Below, one piece after another: positions 34,420-43,161 of a stretch of 64,000 bases of DNA. Each line of letters starts with the position of its first letter. Positions within the stretch are counted from its first letter, which is position 1. The stretch lies in NCBI GenBank assembly GCA_043783625.1, contig JAYVZE010000190.1, positions 1 to 64,000 on the forward strand, in the 5' to 3' direction. The notes under the pieces are model-generated. The model made no database searches and was not told the DNA's origin. It saw only the letters and a program-made list of their open reading frames with translations. Source of the DNA: JAFDVL01 sp043783625. Lineage in GTDB: Bacteria > Acidobacteriota > Blastocatellia > RBC074. Position numbers and translations under genes: made by a program.

Positions 34420-34554
34420 AATTATCCACGAAGGACACGGAGGAACACGAAGTTTTTTTAACTTCTCTTGGTGCTTTGCTTCCCTCTTTTGCAGCACGAA
34501 CTAAAAAAATGTTTTCCTTCGTGCTATCTTCGTGCCCTTCGTGGACAGTTAATT
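34420..34554. repeat. Imperfect inverted repeat with CCACGAAGG core
   Basis: The left part, ATTATCCACGAAGGACACGG (from 34421) onward, and the right part (34517-34554, ending CCCTTCGTGGACAGTTAATT) are mostly complementary, including TCCACGAAGG[A/G]CACG and further CACGAAG words. It fills the gap between the ATPase gene and the 56-residue peptide gene. Confidence 0.7.
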
Positions 34555-34586
34555 CAGCTCATCACAAGACGTTAAGGAGAAAGATT

Positions 34587-34757
34587 ATGACCCCGCAAAT
34601 TTTTCGTATTATTGGACTGCTCTGCTGCATCACGGCAGCCATTCTCGCCGCCGCTCATTTTATGGGCAGACCGTTATTTGGTTCGGTCTATACACCTTTA
34701 TTATTAGTGGTCATTGGCGCACTCTTTTTGATCCGTGGCAGATTAACCCGTTCCTAA
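34587..34757 (+). CDS. 56-residue membrane peptide inside the sugar ABC operon
   Basis: ATG at 34587, set by AAGGAG 9 nt upstream; longer frames upstream run through the repeat. The product has two hydrophobic spans (IIGLLCCITAAILAAAHFMG and VYTPLLLVVIGALFLIRG) and a basic end RLTRS. It ends 3 nt before the permease ATG, so the two are translationally close. A small accessory of the permease is plausible; no family recognised. Confidence 0.7.
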   Translation: MTPQIFRIIGLLCCITAAILAAAHFMGRPLFGSVYTPLLLVVIGALFLIRGRLTRS

Positions 34758-34760
34758 ATT

Positions 34761-35711
34761 ATGCCTGACATCATCAAAAAATTTATCCCTTTTATCAGCC
34801 TGCTGCTGCTGGGCATCATTATCTTTGTCCGCGAACCGCTGTTTCTCTCGGCTGATAATTTGGCTGGCGTTGCCCGCCAAACCGCTGTGATTACCGTCAT
34901 GGCGATGGGCATGACAATGGTCATGATTTCCGGCGGGATTGATCTTTCCGTCGGATCATTAATGTCACTCGCCGGAGTCTGCGGTGCACTTTTCATGTCC
35001 GGCAAACCTTCAACATTCCCGATACTTTTGATGGGATTAGGGATTTGTATTGCGACCGGATTGATGGGTGGATTTATCAATGGTTTAGCTGTAACACGAT
35101 TAAAAATCCCGCCCTTTATTGTGACGCTGGGAGCACTCGGAATTTATCGCGGCATCGCTCTTTTAATTACCGGCGGAAACGGAGTCGTGAGCCTGCCTGA
35201 AGGCTTCGGAAAGCTTGCCGCTGGAACCGTTTTTAAAATTCCGGTGCCGCTCTTAATCGTCATTGCGATTGCGCTGATTATTCATTTTCTATTATCCAGT
35301 ACGAGGCTCGGCAGATATTGCTACGCCATCGGCAGCAACCTTGAAGCCGCAAGATACGCCGGAATCAAAGTCGCACAATATCAAATTAGCTTTTACAGTA
35401 TTTTAGGAATACTCACTGGCTTAGCCGGAGCGTTAGTCGCTTCAAGATTACTGAACGGCGTCCCGACCGAAGGCGAAGGAATTGAACTGAATGTCATCGC
35501 GGCGGTCGTCATTGGTGGTGGCAGTCTGAGCGGTGGACAAGGCACAGTAGTTGGTACAATCATCGGCTCTCTGATTATGGGAGTCTTAGCAAATGGCGCG
35601 AATCTATTAGGGATTTCGCCCTTTATTCAAAAAATTGTCATTGGAACCGTGATTGTTTTGGCCGTCACCTTCGATGAATTTCAACGTCGTAAATTTGAAA
35701 CTGCGGAATAA
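34761..35711 (+). CDS. Sugar ABC transporter permease (RbsC-like)
   Basis: 316 residues, eight to ten membrane helices. It has ADNLAGVARQTAVITVMAMG, the conserved ISGGIDLSVGSLMSLAGV block, GFINGLAVTRLKIPPFIVTL, GRYCYAIGSNLEAARYAGIK and VVIGGGSLSGGQGTVVGTII, all signatures of the BPD_transp_2 family that serves ribose, galactose, xylose and autoinducer-2 importers. It completes the importer made by the 30756 and 32889 genes. The FAH-family gene follows after 10 nt, so it is probably in the same transcript. Confidence 0.96.
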   Translation: MPDIIKKFIPFISLLLLGIIIFVREPLFLSADNLAGVARQTAVITVMAMGMTMVMISGGIDLSVGSLMSLAGVCGALFMSGKPSTFPILLMGLGICIATGLMGGFINGLAVTRLKIPPFIVTLGALGIYRGIALLITGGNGVVSLPEGFGKLAAGTVFKIPVPLLIVIAIALIIHFLLSSTRLGRYCYAIGSNLEAARYAGIKVAQYQISFYSILGILTGLAGALVASRLLNGVPTEGEGIELNVIAAVVIGGGSLSGGQGTVVGTIIGSLIMGVLANGANLLGISPFIQKIVIGTVIVLAVTFDEFQRRKFETAE

Positions 35712-35721
35712 ATAATCGTTT

Positions 35722-36564
35722 ATGAAACTTGCACAATTTAAAACCAAAGACACAGATGGAATTCGCCTCGGATTATTGCGTGGCGATGTAATTGTTGATG
35801 TGACCGACATCGCTCCGACGATGAAGGACGCCATCGAACGCTTCGGAGTGATTGCCAAAGCCTTGAACGACGCGACTGCCAAAACAGCTTACGCGCTGGA
35901 TGCGGTCGAATATCTGCCGGCGGTTTATCCCAGACAAATAATTGCGATTGGTCGCAATTATCACGACCACGCGGTAGAAGGCGGCTCTGATGTGCCGACT
36001 TCTCCGATGGTATTTATGAAATTGCCGAATTCACTGAATTCACACAACGGCAACATCGTCCTGCCAAAGCATAGTTCACAAGTTGACTTTGAAGCTGAAC
36101 TCGCTGTCGTCATCGGCAAGCGTGCCAAACATGTCAGCGAAGAAGACGCGATGAACTACGTGTTCGGCTATGCCTGTTTGCACGATGTCAGCGCACGCGA
36201 TTTGCAATTCGCTGACGGTCAATGGATTCGCGGCAAAGGACAGGATACCTTTTGCCCGGTTGGCCCGTTCATCACGACCAGAGATGAAGTCGCCGATATT
36301 AACAACCTGAAAATTGAAGGGCGATTGAACGGCGAAACGATGCAATCGTCCAATACCAGCAAATTGATTTTCAAGATTCCATATTTAATTCACTACCTCA
36401 CGCAAGGCATCACGCTGGAACCGGGCGATGTGATTGCTACCGGCACGCCTGAAGGTGTAGGCGTTTTCCGCAAGCCCCCCATTTTACTGAAAGATGGCGA
36501 TGTCTTTGAAATCGAAATTGAAGGCTTGGGAATTTTGAGCAATCCCTGCGTGGCAGAGAAATAA
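35722..36564 (+). CDS. Fumarylacetoacetate hydrolase family protein
   Basis: 280 residues. The motifs IAIGRNYHDHAVEGG, VFMKLPNSLNSHNGNIVLPK, VDFEAELAVVIGKRAK (metal-binding Glu residues), HDVSARDLQFADGQWIRGKG and VIATGTPEGVGVF define the FAH family. Members cleave or hydrate 2,4-diketo or 2-keto-3-deoxy acids. In sugar clusters they often act as 2,4-diketo-3-deoxy-rhamnonate/fuconate hydrolase or similar. Its place between a sugar permease and xylulokinase points to an oxidative, non-phosphorylated sugar acid branch (inference). The exact substrate is open. Confidence 0.93.
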   Translation: MKLAQFKTKDTDGIRLGLLRGDVIVDVTDIAPTMKDAIERFGVIAKALNDATAKTAYALDAVEYLPAVYPRQIIAIGRNYHDHAVEGGSDVPTSPMVFMKLPNSLNSHNGNIVLPKHSSQVDFEAELAVVIGKRAKHVSEEDAMNYVFGYACLHDVSARDLQFADGQWIRGKGQDTFCPVGPFITTRDEVADINNLKIEGRLNGETMQSSNTSKLIFKIPYLIHYLTQGITLEPGDVIATGTPEGVGVFRKPPILLKDGDVFEIEIEGLGILSNPCVAEK

Positions 36565-36602
36565 ATGCACCGGTAACGCGCCAGCTCGACGCCGAGCCAA
36601 AC

Positions 36603-36632
36603 TTGACATCACTCCGATTTGATGAGTTTATG
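36603..36632 (+). promoter_or_regulatory. Weak candidate promoter before the radical SAM gene
   Basis: A perfect TTGACA (36603-36608) is followed after 17-18 nt by GTTTAT or TTTATG, both poor -10 boxes. It would make the radical SAM gene the start of its own unit. Confidence 0.3.
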
Positions 36633-36663
36633 GTAGTATTCCCCCTTTTCAGAATGGAGTTTA

Positions 36664-37635
36664 ATGAACAAAAATGATGTAATCCGGGCGTGGGGACGAA
36701 TCCTTCAAGGTGACTATCCCTCGCTATCTATTGAAATTACACGGGAATGCCCTTTACGCTGCCCCGGCTGTTACGCCTACGAACCCGAACATCTCGGAGA
36801 TTTGGGGCCACTCCGCTCACTGGCCGATCATAAAGGCGATGATTTGGTCGAAGCCGTTTTAAAAACCGTTCGTGAACATCGTCCGCTCCATCTTTCGATT
36901 GTGGGCGGTGAACCATTAGTTCGCTTTCGTGAACTGAATTCCATCTTGCCGGAAATTGGCAAAATGGGAGTTACAACGCAATTAGTTACCAGCGCAGTTC
37001 GTGAAATTCCGCAGGAATGGGCGAAGATTCCCGGACTGTATTTCGTCGTCTCAATTGACGGCTTACAGCCCGAACACGACGAACGCCGTAAGCCTGCCAC
37101 CTACGAAAAAATTCTCAAGAATATTGTCGGACACCAAATCACCGTACATTGCACAATTACCAGCCAAATCGCTCAACGGGCGGGTTATCTGGAAGAATTT
37201 TTAGCTTTCTGGTCGGCAAAAGAGGAAGTCAAGCGAGTCTGGTTTAGTTTGTTCACTCCGCAAAAAGGAGCCACAGACATTGAAATTCTCGATCAAGAAA
37301 CCAAGCTGAGATTGCTCGACGAATTAGGCGAACTTCGCGCGAAATTTCCGAAACTTGATCTGCACGATATGGTGCTGGAAGGCTACAAAAAACCGCCTTC
37401 AAAACCGGAAGATTGTATTTTTGCGCGGACTACGTTGAATCTGACGGCTGACCTGAAAAGTAAGATCACCCCTTGCCAATTTGGAGGTGAACCGGATTGT
37501 TCACAATGCGGCTGTGTCGCGTCTGCCGGATTGACTTCGATTGGCGATTACAAATTATTTGGTGCAGTTCCATTAAGAACACTTTTTAATGCTTCTGATA
37601 AGGTTGGACAAGTTTATAAAAAGATGGCTGGCTGA
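36664..37635 (+). CDS. Radical SAM protein with SPASM-like C-terminal Cys cluster
   Basis: 323 residues. The [4Fe-4S] motif ECPLRCPGCYAY holds Cys29, Cys33 and Cys36, and SIVGGEPLVR is the SAM-binding GGEP. SIDGLQPEHDERR follows the barrel. The C-terminus has Cys251, Cys271 (TPCQFGG), Cys279, Cys282 and Cys284, enough for at least one auxiliary cluster as in SPASM/twitch proteins that modify peptides or enzymes. No precursor peptide or partner is obvious. Its ribosome site GGAG lies 6 nt before the ATG. Location between a FAH-family enzyme and a xylulokinase is unexpected; it may mature an enzyme of the cluster, or be unrelated. Confidence 0.9.
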   Translation: MNKNDVIRAWGRILQGDYPSLSIEITRECPLRCPGCYAYEPEHLGDLGPLRSLADHKGDDLVEAVLKTVREHRPLHLSIVGGEPLVRFRELNSILPEIGKMGVTTQLVTSAVREIPQEWAKIPGLYFVVSIDGLQPEHDERRKPATYEKILKNIVGHQITVHCTITSQIAQRAGYLEEFLAFWSAKEEVKRVWFSLFTPQKGATDIEILDQETKLRLLDELGELRAKFPKLDLHDMVLEGYKKPPSKPEDCIFARTTLNLTADLKSKITPCQFGGEPDCSQCGCVASAGLTSIGDYKLFGAVPLRTLFNASDKVGQVYKKMAG

Positions 37636-37660
37636 TCAGAAATAAAATTCCCTGCTAAAT

Positions 37661-39187
37661 ATGAGCCAATATTTCATCGGCATTGACAGCGGTACGCAAA
37701 GCACTAAGGCTATTATTTTAGACGCAGAATCCGGCGCAGTTATCACGTCGGATTCTGCGTCTTATGATTTAATCGAAGGCTTGCCGGCAGGTCACAAAGA
37801 ACAATATCCTTCCGAATGGATTGCCGCTGTCAAATCCACGATCAGCGGGGTACTAAATAAAGCCAATATTGATCGTTCAAGCGTCAAAGGCATCGGTGTT
37901 TCGGGACAACAACACGGCTTTGTTCCGCTCGACGAAAATGATGCAGTAATTCGTCCGGCGAAGCTCTGGTGCGATACGACAACGATGGCGGAATGTGACG
38001 AAATCATTAATAAAATTGGTGGACTCAAGCAAACCATTGAAGCTGTCGGCAATGGAATTCCGGCTGGATTTACGGCTTCAAAAATTCTCTGGCTCAAGCA
38101 TCATGAGCCGGAAAATTATGCGAAGCTAAAAACAATTCTCCTCCCGCACGATTACATTAATTTTTGGTTGACGGGCAACAAGACGATGGAGTTCGGCGAC
38201 GCTTCAGGAACCGCGTTGCTGGATGTACGAAATCGTGCCTGGTCGAATTCTGCCATCAACGCGATTGATCCGCGTGTCGCAGAAATGCTGCCAAAACTTA
38301 TCAATGCTGACGACATCGCTGGAACGCTGCGCGAAGAATTAGCCAACGAATTCGGGCTTGGCAATGATGTCATTGTCAGTTCAGGCGGCGGCGATAATAT
38401 GATGGGAGCCATCGGCACAGGCAACGTCAAACCCGGCGGCGTCACCGTCAGCCTCGGCACGTCAGGAACAATTTACGCATGTTCATCGCATCCTGTCATT
38501 GATCCCAAAGGCGAAGTCGCAGCCTTCTGCGATTCCACCGGAAAATGGTTGCCGTTGGTTTGTACCATGAACGTGACTGTCGCCACGGAAATGGTGCGCG
38601 AACGATTTAATTTATCGCACGAAGAATTATCCCACGCCGTAGCCTCGGCTCCGGCTGGTAATGATGGATTAATGCTGATTCCCTTTTTTGAGGGCGAACG
38701 AACTCCGAATGTCCCCGACGGAACCGGAGTTTATTTCGGCTTACGCGATCAAACATTTACGATCCCGCATTTTGCCCGCGCCGCGATGGAAGGCACAACG
38801 CTGGGCTTGAATTACGGCTTGAATCGTTTTCGAGAATTAGGCATTACGCCGAAAGAAATTCGCGCCACTGGCGGCGGAGCCAAGAGCAAAGTCTGGCGAC
38901 AAATTATGGCGGATATTTTTGACGCCGAAGTTGTGTGTACAGTCAGCGAAGAAGGCGGCGCAGTCGGAGCCGCAATTCAGGCGGTTTGGGCGTATCATAA
39001 ACAAACCGGAATCAATTCAAAGCTCGAAGATTTATGTGATAAATTTCTCGCGCTAGACGAATCAACCAGAGCAATTCCCAATGCCGCAAACGTCGCACAT
39101 TACAAACAAATGCAAAAGCTGCACGATCAAATTGCGCACGACCTTCAAGCATCGTTTACTGAACATCGAAAAATGATTGCCACATAA
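37661..39187 (+). CDS. xylB: Xylulokinase (FGGY family)
   Basis: 508 residues. The N-terminal ATPase-fold motif is FIGIDSGTQSTKAIILD, with VSGQQHGFVPLD, RPAKLWCDTTT, GNGIPAGFTASKILWLK, LLPHDYINFWLTG and GDASGTALLDV. The C-terminal half has SSGGGDNMMGAIGTG, VSLGTSGTIYA and RATGGGAKSKVWRQIMAD. The set fits D-xylulose kinases; related ribulo- or glycerol kinases have other substrate motifs. It makes D-xylulose 5-phosphate for the pentose phosphate pathway. It starts 25 nt after the radical SAM gene and is followed within 4 nt by a small membrane-protein gene. Confidence 0.94.
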   Translation: MSQYFIGIDSGTQSTKAIILDAESGAVITSDSASYDLIEGLPAGHKEQYPSEWIAAVKSTISGVLNKANIDRSSVKGIGVSGQQHGFVPLDENDAVIRPAKLWCDTTTMAECDEIINKIGGLKQTIEAVGNGIPAGFTASKILWLKHHEPENYAKLKTILLPHDYINFWLTGNKTMEFGDASGTALLDVRNRAWSNSAINAIDPRVAEMLPKLINADDIAGTLREELANEFGLGNDVIVSSGGGDNMMGAIGTGNVKPGGVTVSLGTSGTIYACSSHPVIDPKGEVAAFCDSTGKWLPLVCTMNVTVATEMVRERFNLSHEELSHAVASAPAGNDGLMLIPFFEGERTPNVPDGTGVYFGLRDQTFTIPHFARAAMEGTTLGLNYGLNRFRELGITPKEIRATGGGAKSKVWRQIMADIFDAEVVCTVSEEGGAVGAAIQAVWAYHKQTGINSKLEDLCDKFLALDESTRAIPNAANVAHYKQMQKLHDQIAHDLQASFTEHRKMIAT

Positions 39188-39190
39188 TTT

Positions 39191-39415
39191 ATGCGACTCT
39201 TTTTTGCAGGAGCATTTATTTTTCTCAGCGTCTTGCTCAGCGTTTTATATTTACCGCTTACAACTCCCACCTGGCTTAAAACTGTTGTCTTGATTTTGAC
39301 ATTTTCTATTTCGATGCTTCTTGCTCGAAAATACATTCAGCTCAGTTTCGTACGCGACAGCACGAATGAAGCGGAACAACAATTCGAAACCAAGCAGCAG
39401 AAAAAAGATGAGTAG
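39191..39415 (+). CDS. Small two-helix membrane protein
   Basis: 74 residues beginning 3 nt after the xylB stop. Two hydrophobic spans (LFFAGAFIFLSVLLSVLYLP and LKTVVLILTFSISMLLARKY) are followed by a charged tail (DSTNEAEQQFETKQQKKDE). No family recognised. Tight spacing suggests translational coupling to xylB. Confidence 0.65.
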   Translation: MRLFFAGAFIFLSVLLSVLYLPLTTPTWLKTVVLILTFSISMLLARKYIQLSFVRDSTNEAEQQFETKQQKKDE

Positions 39416-39664
39416 TAGTAATAAAAAAAACTAGTTCCCCCACCTTCACTCTGAAGCACTAACCGATATTGCTCTTTACATCGAAATGAATGTAAGATCA
39501 GCTCGAAATACCGTAACAAATTAAATACGCCTTCACTCCTGCAATTTTTTCAGGAGCCAAAAGACGAATTCAACAACCACCAAGATTGGATCTGTGCATT
39601 CTCATAGCCTCCCTCCTCGAAGTGCTGTGTTCCAATTGATTTCAAATATTAATAGGAGAAGTCT

Positions 39665-42600
39665 ATGCATTTTCGCACCATCACGACGATTTTCTTTTTG
39701 TTTCTCTTTTCCTTTTCACTACTTTCGCAAACCCCGTCCGGTGAAATCAGCGGCGTCATCAACGATCAGTCCGGCTCAGTAGTTCCAGGCGTTCGCGTCG
39801 CACTCACCAATATTGCGAACAATGCCACCCGCGAAGTTCAAACCAATGATTCCGGTCTCTATGGCTTTCCGGCTTTAGCACCGGGCATCTACTTACTCAA
39901 AGCTGAAAAACAGGGCTTTCGCGCTATCGAACGAAAAAATATTGAAGTGCTTATCGGCAGTGCGAACCGCATTGATCTTTCTCTGGAAGTTGGCGAAATC
40001 ACCAACGTCGTTGAAGTCAGCGGCGGTGCTCCAATTTTACAAAGCGAAAATGCCAGCATCGGAACCGTCATCGAAAATCGCAGCATCGTTGAATTACCCT
40101 TGAATGGCCGAAATTATTTGCAACTGACTTCCCTGATTCCAGGCGCGACAACAAATGGTCCGTCGTCGAGTCAGGGCAAACAAAGAATGGGCGGACAGCG
40201 CAACAGCTTTGCCTTGAACGTCAGCGGTCAGCGCATTCATTTCAATCATTATTCGTTGGATGGAATTGAAAATACAGATTTGAATTTTAATAGTTACATG
40301 CTGTTGCCGTCGTTGGATGCGATACGTGAATTCAAAGTAGAATCAGGCTTGTTCGATGCGGAATATGGACGCGCCATTGCGCAAATCAATGTTTCGACAA
40401 AATCAGGCGGCAACCAATTTCACGGCTCGCTATTTGAATTTATTCGCAATTCATCACTCGACGCCAAGAATTATTTTGATCGCAAGGATCGCCTGATTCC
40501 TCCCTTCAAACGGAATCAGTATGGCGCCACCGTGGGCGGCCCCGTCCAACTTGGTAAATTATATGATGGGCGAGATCGTCTTTTTTTCCTTTTCAATTGG
40601 GAAGGCTTACGTGAACGAAAAGCCTTAACACAAACAATCAACCTCCCGCTGGCAGCCGAGCGTACAGGCGATTTTTCCGGTAACGCGAATATCATTTATG
40701 ATCCGGCGACGCGGGTGTTTGACGCCGCAGGTAATGTGATAACTGCGCCTACGCCGTTCTTGAATAATAAAATTCCCGACAATCGTATTCATCCGGTAGC
40801 GAAAAAATTATTAGCGTTTTACCCACAGCCTCAGGTCGCCGGACGCGTCAGTAATTTCGTGAATGATGAATCGCGTCGTGTGGATGCCGACCAATATACT
40901 TATCGGATTGATTTCACGGAAAACCAGAATTCAAATTGGTTTTTCCGTCATAGCATTTCGCACGAACTGGGCTTAGACCCATATCCATTGCCGAATATGG
41001 GCATCAATACCGATACCGATATTCAACAAGGCGTGCTGGCGAATACGCGAACTTTTGGTTCGAATAAAGTGAATGATTTTCGCTTCGGACTAAGTCGTTT
41101 GGTCAATGGACATATTTCTCCGCGCGCCAATACCACGAACGTCGTTAAGGAGCTTGGCATCAACATTCCGAACGACAATCCGTTGTATTGGGGCGTACCA
41201 AATATCGGCATCACAGGCTTAGCAGCAATTGGCGAAGAGAGCGATGCGCCTTTCATCAATTACGACACGACGATTCAATTTGTAAATAATTTTTCCTGGA
41301 CGTTTGGTAAGCATTCCGCCAAATTCGGCGGCGAAGTGCGGCGTGTGCGCTATAACCAAATCGGCGGTGTCGTCACCCGTGGACGCTTCAATTTTGACGG
41401 ACGTTTTACGCAGCAACCGTTACTGGCTGCAGCCTCACGGGGCGGTGCTCCACTCGCAGATTTTCTGCTTGGTCATTTCAATAATGCCGAAGGTCAGGTC
41501 GGTGCGCCGATTGCAAATTTCCGCTCCAATTATTTTGCTTTGTTTGCACAGGATAATTGGAAAATCACTCCCAAACTGACGCTTAATTTCGGTTTGCGCT
41601 GGGAAAATGACCAGCCCTTCCGCGATAAATATGACGCCATCGTGAACATTGATTTTCGTTGGGATAATTCGATGGAACCGGTTTATGTTCGTGCGGGACA
41701 AGGTGATCCGTATGAAGGCAACCCGGCCTTTCGTTTAGCTTCGGACATTAAGTATGTCCGCGATGGACGCTTTGGTTCGCGTGCTGTTTTAAATGATCTC
41801 AACGATTTCGCGCCTCGTCTCGGCATTGCCTATCAGATCAATCCTAAAACTGTCTTACGCACCGGAGCCGGAATCTATTATGTGCGCGACATTGGGAATG
41901 CCACTTTCGACATTGTTCGCAATGCTCCGTTCACGATTCGGCAAAATGAACCCGCTGAAAGTTTTCGTCCCAATCTCAGCTTTGAGAAACCGTTTACTCG
42001 CACAGGCGCGCCAACGTTTATTCTCATCAATCAATTCAATGAACGTAGTTCGTATGTCGCACAATGGTCGCTCGGTTTTCAGCGCGAAGTGACGAACAAC
42101 ATGACCTTTGAAGCAACGTACTTCGGTTCCGCAGGAATCAAACTGCGGCGATTGATGAGTTACAACAACCCCGAACCGAGCCAGTTGCCCAACACCAACA
42201 ATGCGCGTCCTTTCCCGAAATTCGGGAGCTTTCAAGTTCTGGCTGCGCCGAGCCATTCCAACTACCACGCGCTTTATTTAAAGGCGCAACAACGCTTTGC
42301 GAATGGGTTGACGTTCCTGAGTTCATTCGCGTGGAGCAAATCCATTGACAACGGCAGCGGTGTCCGCACAACGGATGGCGACAGCCTGACTCCATCAAAC
42401 AACTACAATCTTGGACTAGAACGCGGATTGTCAGCTTTTGATTTTCGACGCCGATGGACGACTTCGGGTTTATATGAACTCCCAATCGGCAAGGGCAAAC
42501 GCGTAGACCTGAATCCAGTGGCAAATTTCCTGCTGGGCGGTTGGCAATTAGGCGGAATTTTGACATTGCAGGACGGCTTTCCGTTCACGGTGCTGTGCGG

Positions 42601-42994
42601 CGCGGGAAATATTCAAAACGGCGGCGGTGTCTGCTACCCCGATTCAACCGGCGCGAATCCAAATCTTCCAAGCGATCAACAAACGCGCACGCGATTCTTT
42701 AATCTCGATGCGTATGTGGATCGTATTCCGGCGACAGGCAATTTCCGCTACGGCACGACAGGACGCAACTCAGTAATCGGACCTGGAATAATTAGCCTTG
42801 ACGCTTCGCTGAACAAGAAATTCAATCTCACGGAATCGAAGTATTTTGAATTTCGAACCGAAGTTTTCAATGCCCCAAATCACCCGATCTGGAACGTGCC
42901 TGGACGCCAGTTACGACAAGCTGATTTTGGCGTCATTACCAGCACTAAAATTGATTCACGCCAGCTCCAGTTTGCGTTGAAATTAGTTTTTTAG
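39665..42994 (+). CDS. Oar-type TonB-dependent receptor, carboxypeptidase-regulatory-like domain (1)
   Basis: 1109 residues, outer membrane. A signal peptide (about residues 1-22) is followed by a carboxypeptidase regulatory-like domain (GEISGVINDQSGSVVPGVRV to about residue 115). The plug has IVELPLNGRNYLQLTSLIPG, a hallmark of acidobacterial receptors, and the barrel starts near residue 230. It ends in a beta strand with terminal Phe (LQFALKLVF), the usual signal for BAM. The start is set by AGGAG 8 nt upstream. It follows the sugar operon and precedes two exported enzymes, suggesting uptake of a glycan or oligosaccharide-related ligand (inference). Confidence 0.93.
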   Translation: MHFRTITTIFFLFLFSFSLLSQTPSGEISGVINDQSGSVVPGVRVALTNIANNATREVQTNDSGLYGFPALAPGIYLLKAEKQGFRAIERKNIEVLIGSANRIDLSLEVGEITNVVEVSGGAPILQSENASIGTVIENRSIVELPLNGRNYLQLTSLIPGATTNGPSSSQGKQRMGGQRNSFALNVSGQRIHFNHYSLDGIENTDLNFNSYMLLPSLDAIREFKVESGLFDAEYGRAIAQINVSTKSGGNQFHGSLFEFIRNSSLDAKNYFDRKDRLIPPFKRNQYGATVGGPVQLGKLYDGRDRLFFLFNWEGLRERKALTQTINLPLAAERTGDFSGNANIIYDPATRVFDAAGNVITAPTPFLNNKIPDNRIHPVAKKLLAFYPQPQVAGRVSNFVNDESRRVDADQYTYRIDFTENQNSNWFFRHSISHELGLDPYPLPNMGINTDTDIQQGVLANTRTFGSNKVNDFRFGLSRLVNGHISPRANTTNVVKELGINIPNDNPLYWGVPNIGITGLAAIGEESDAPFINYDTTIQFVNNFSWTFGKHSAKFGGEVRRVRYNQIGGVVTRGRFNFDGRFTQQPLLAAASRGGAPLADFLLGHFNNAEGQVGAPIANFRSNYFALFAQDNWKITPKLTLNFGLRWENDQPFRDKYDAIVNIDFRWDNSMEPVYVRAGQGDPYEGNPAFRLASDIKYVRDGRFGSRAVLNDLNDFAPRLGIAYQINPKTVLRTGAGIYYVRDIGNATFDIVRNAPFTIRQNEPAESFRPNLSFEKPFTRTGAPTFILINQFNERSSYVAQWSLGFQREVTNNMTFEATYFGSAGIKLRRLMSYNNPEPSQLPNTNNARPFPKFGSFQVLAAPSHSNYHALYLKAQQRFANGLTFLSSFAWSKSIDNGSGVRTTDGDSLTPSNNYNLGLERGLSAFDFRRRWTTSGLYELPIGKGKRVDLNPVANFLLGGWQLGGILTLQDGFPFTVLCGAGNIQNGGGVCYPDSTGANPNLPSDQQTRTRFFNLDAYVDRIPATGNFRYGTTGRNSVIGPGIISLDASLNKKFNLTESKYFEFRTEVFNAPNHPIWNVPGRQLRQADFGVITSTKIDSRQLQFALKLVF

Positions 42995-43018
42995 GGCGCC
43001 ATTTCTACATAAAAAATT

Positions 43019-43054
43019 CGGCACGAGCAGGCAATTCTTTCTCTGCTCGTGCCG
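43019..43054. terminator. Hairpin after the first Oar-type receptor
   Basis: The 12-bp perfect stem CGGCACGAGCAG (43019-43030) / CTGCTCGTGCCG (43043-43054) lies 25 nt past the receptor stop. The T-run lies on the minus-strand side; on the plus strand the tail is GAAAACTTCT. It may end transcription poorly or be another palindrome. Confidence 0.6.
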
Positions 43055-43161
43055 GAAAACTTCTGAACGATTGCATTTCAACTTCTCAATCCCGATAATA
43101 CTTCTATGCCCTGTATGGCTACCCATCAGAGATACCAATAACAAATCAGAGGAATTTTTCA

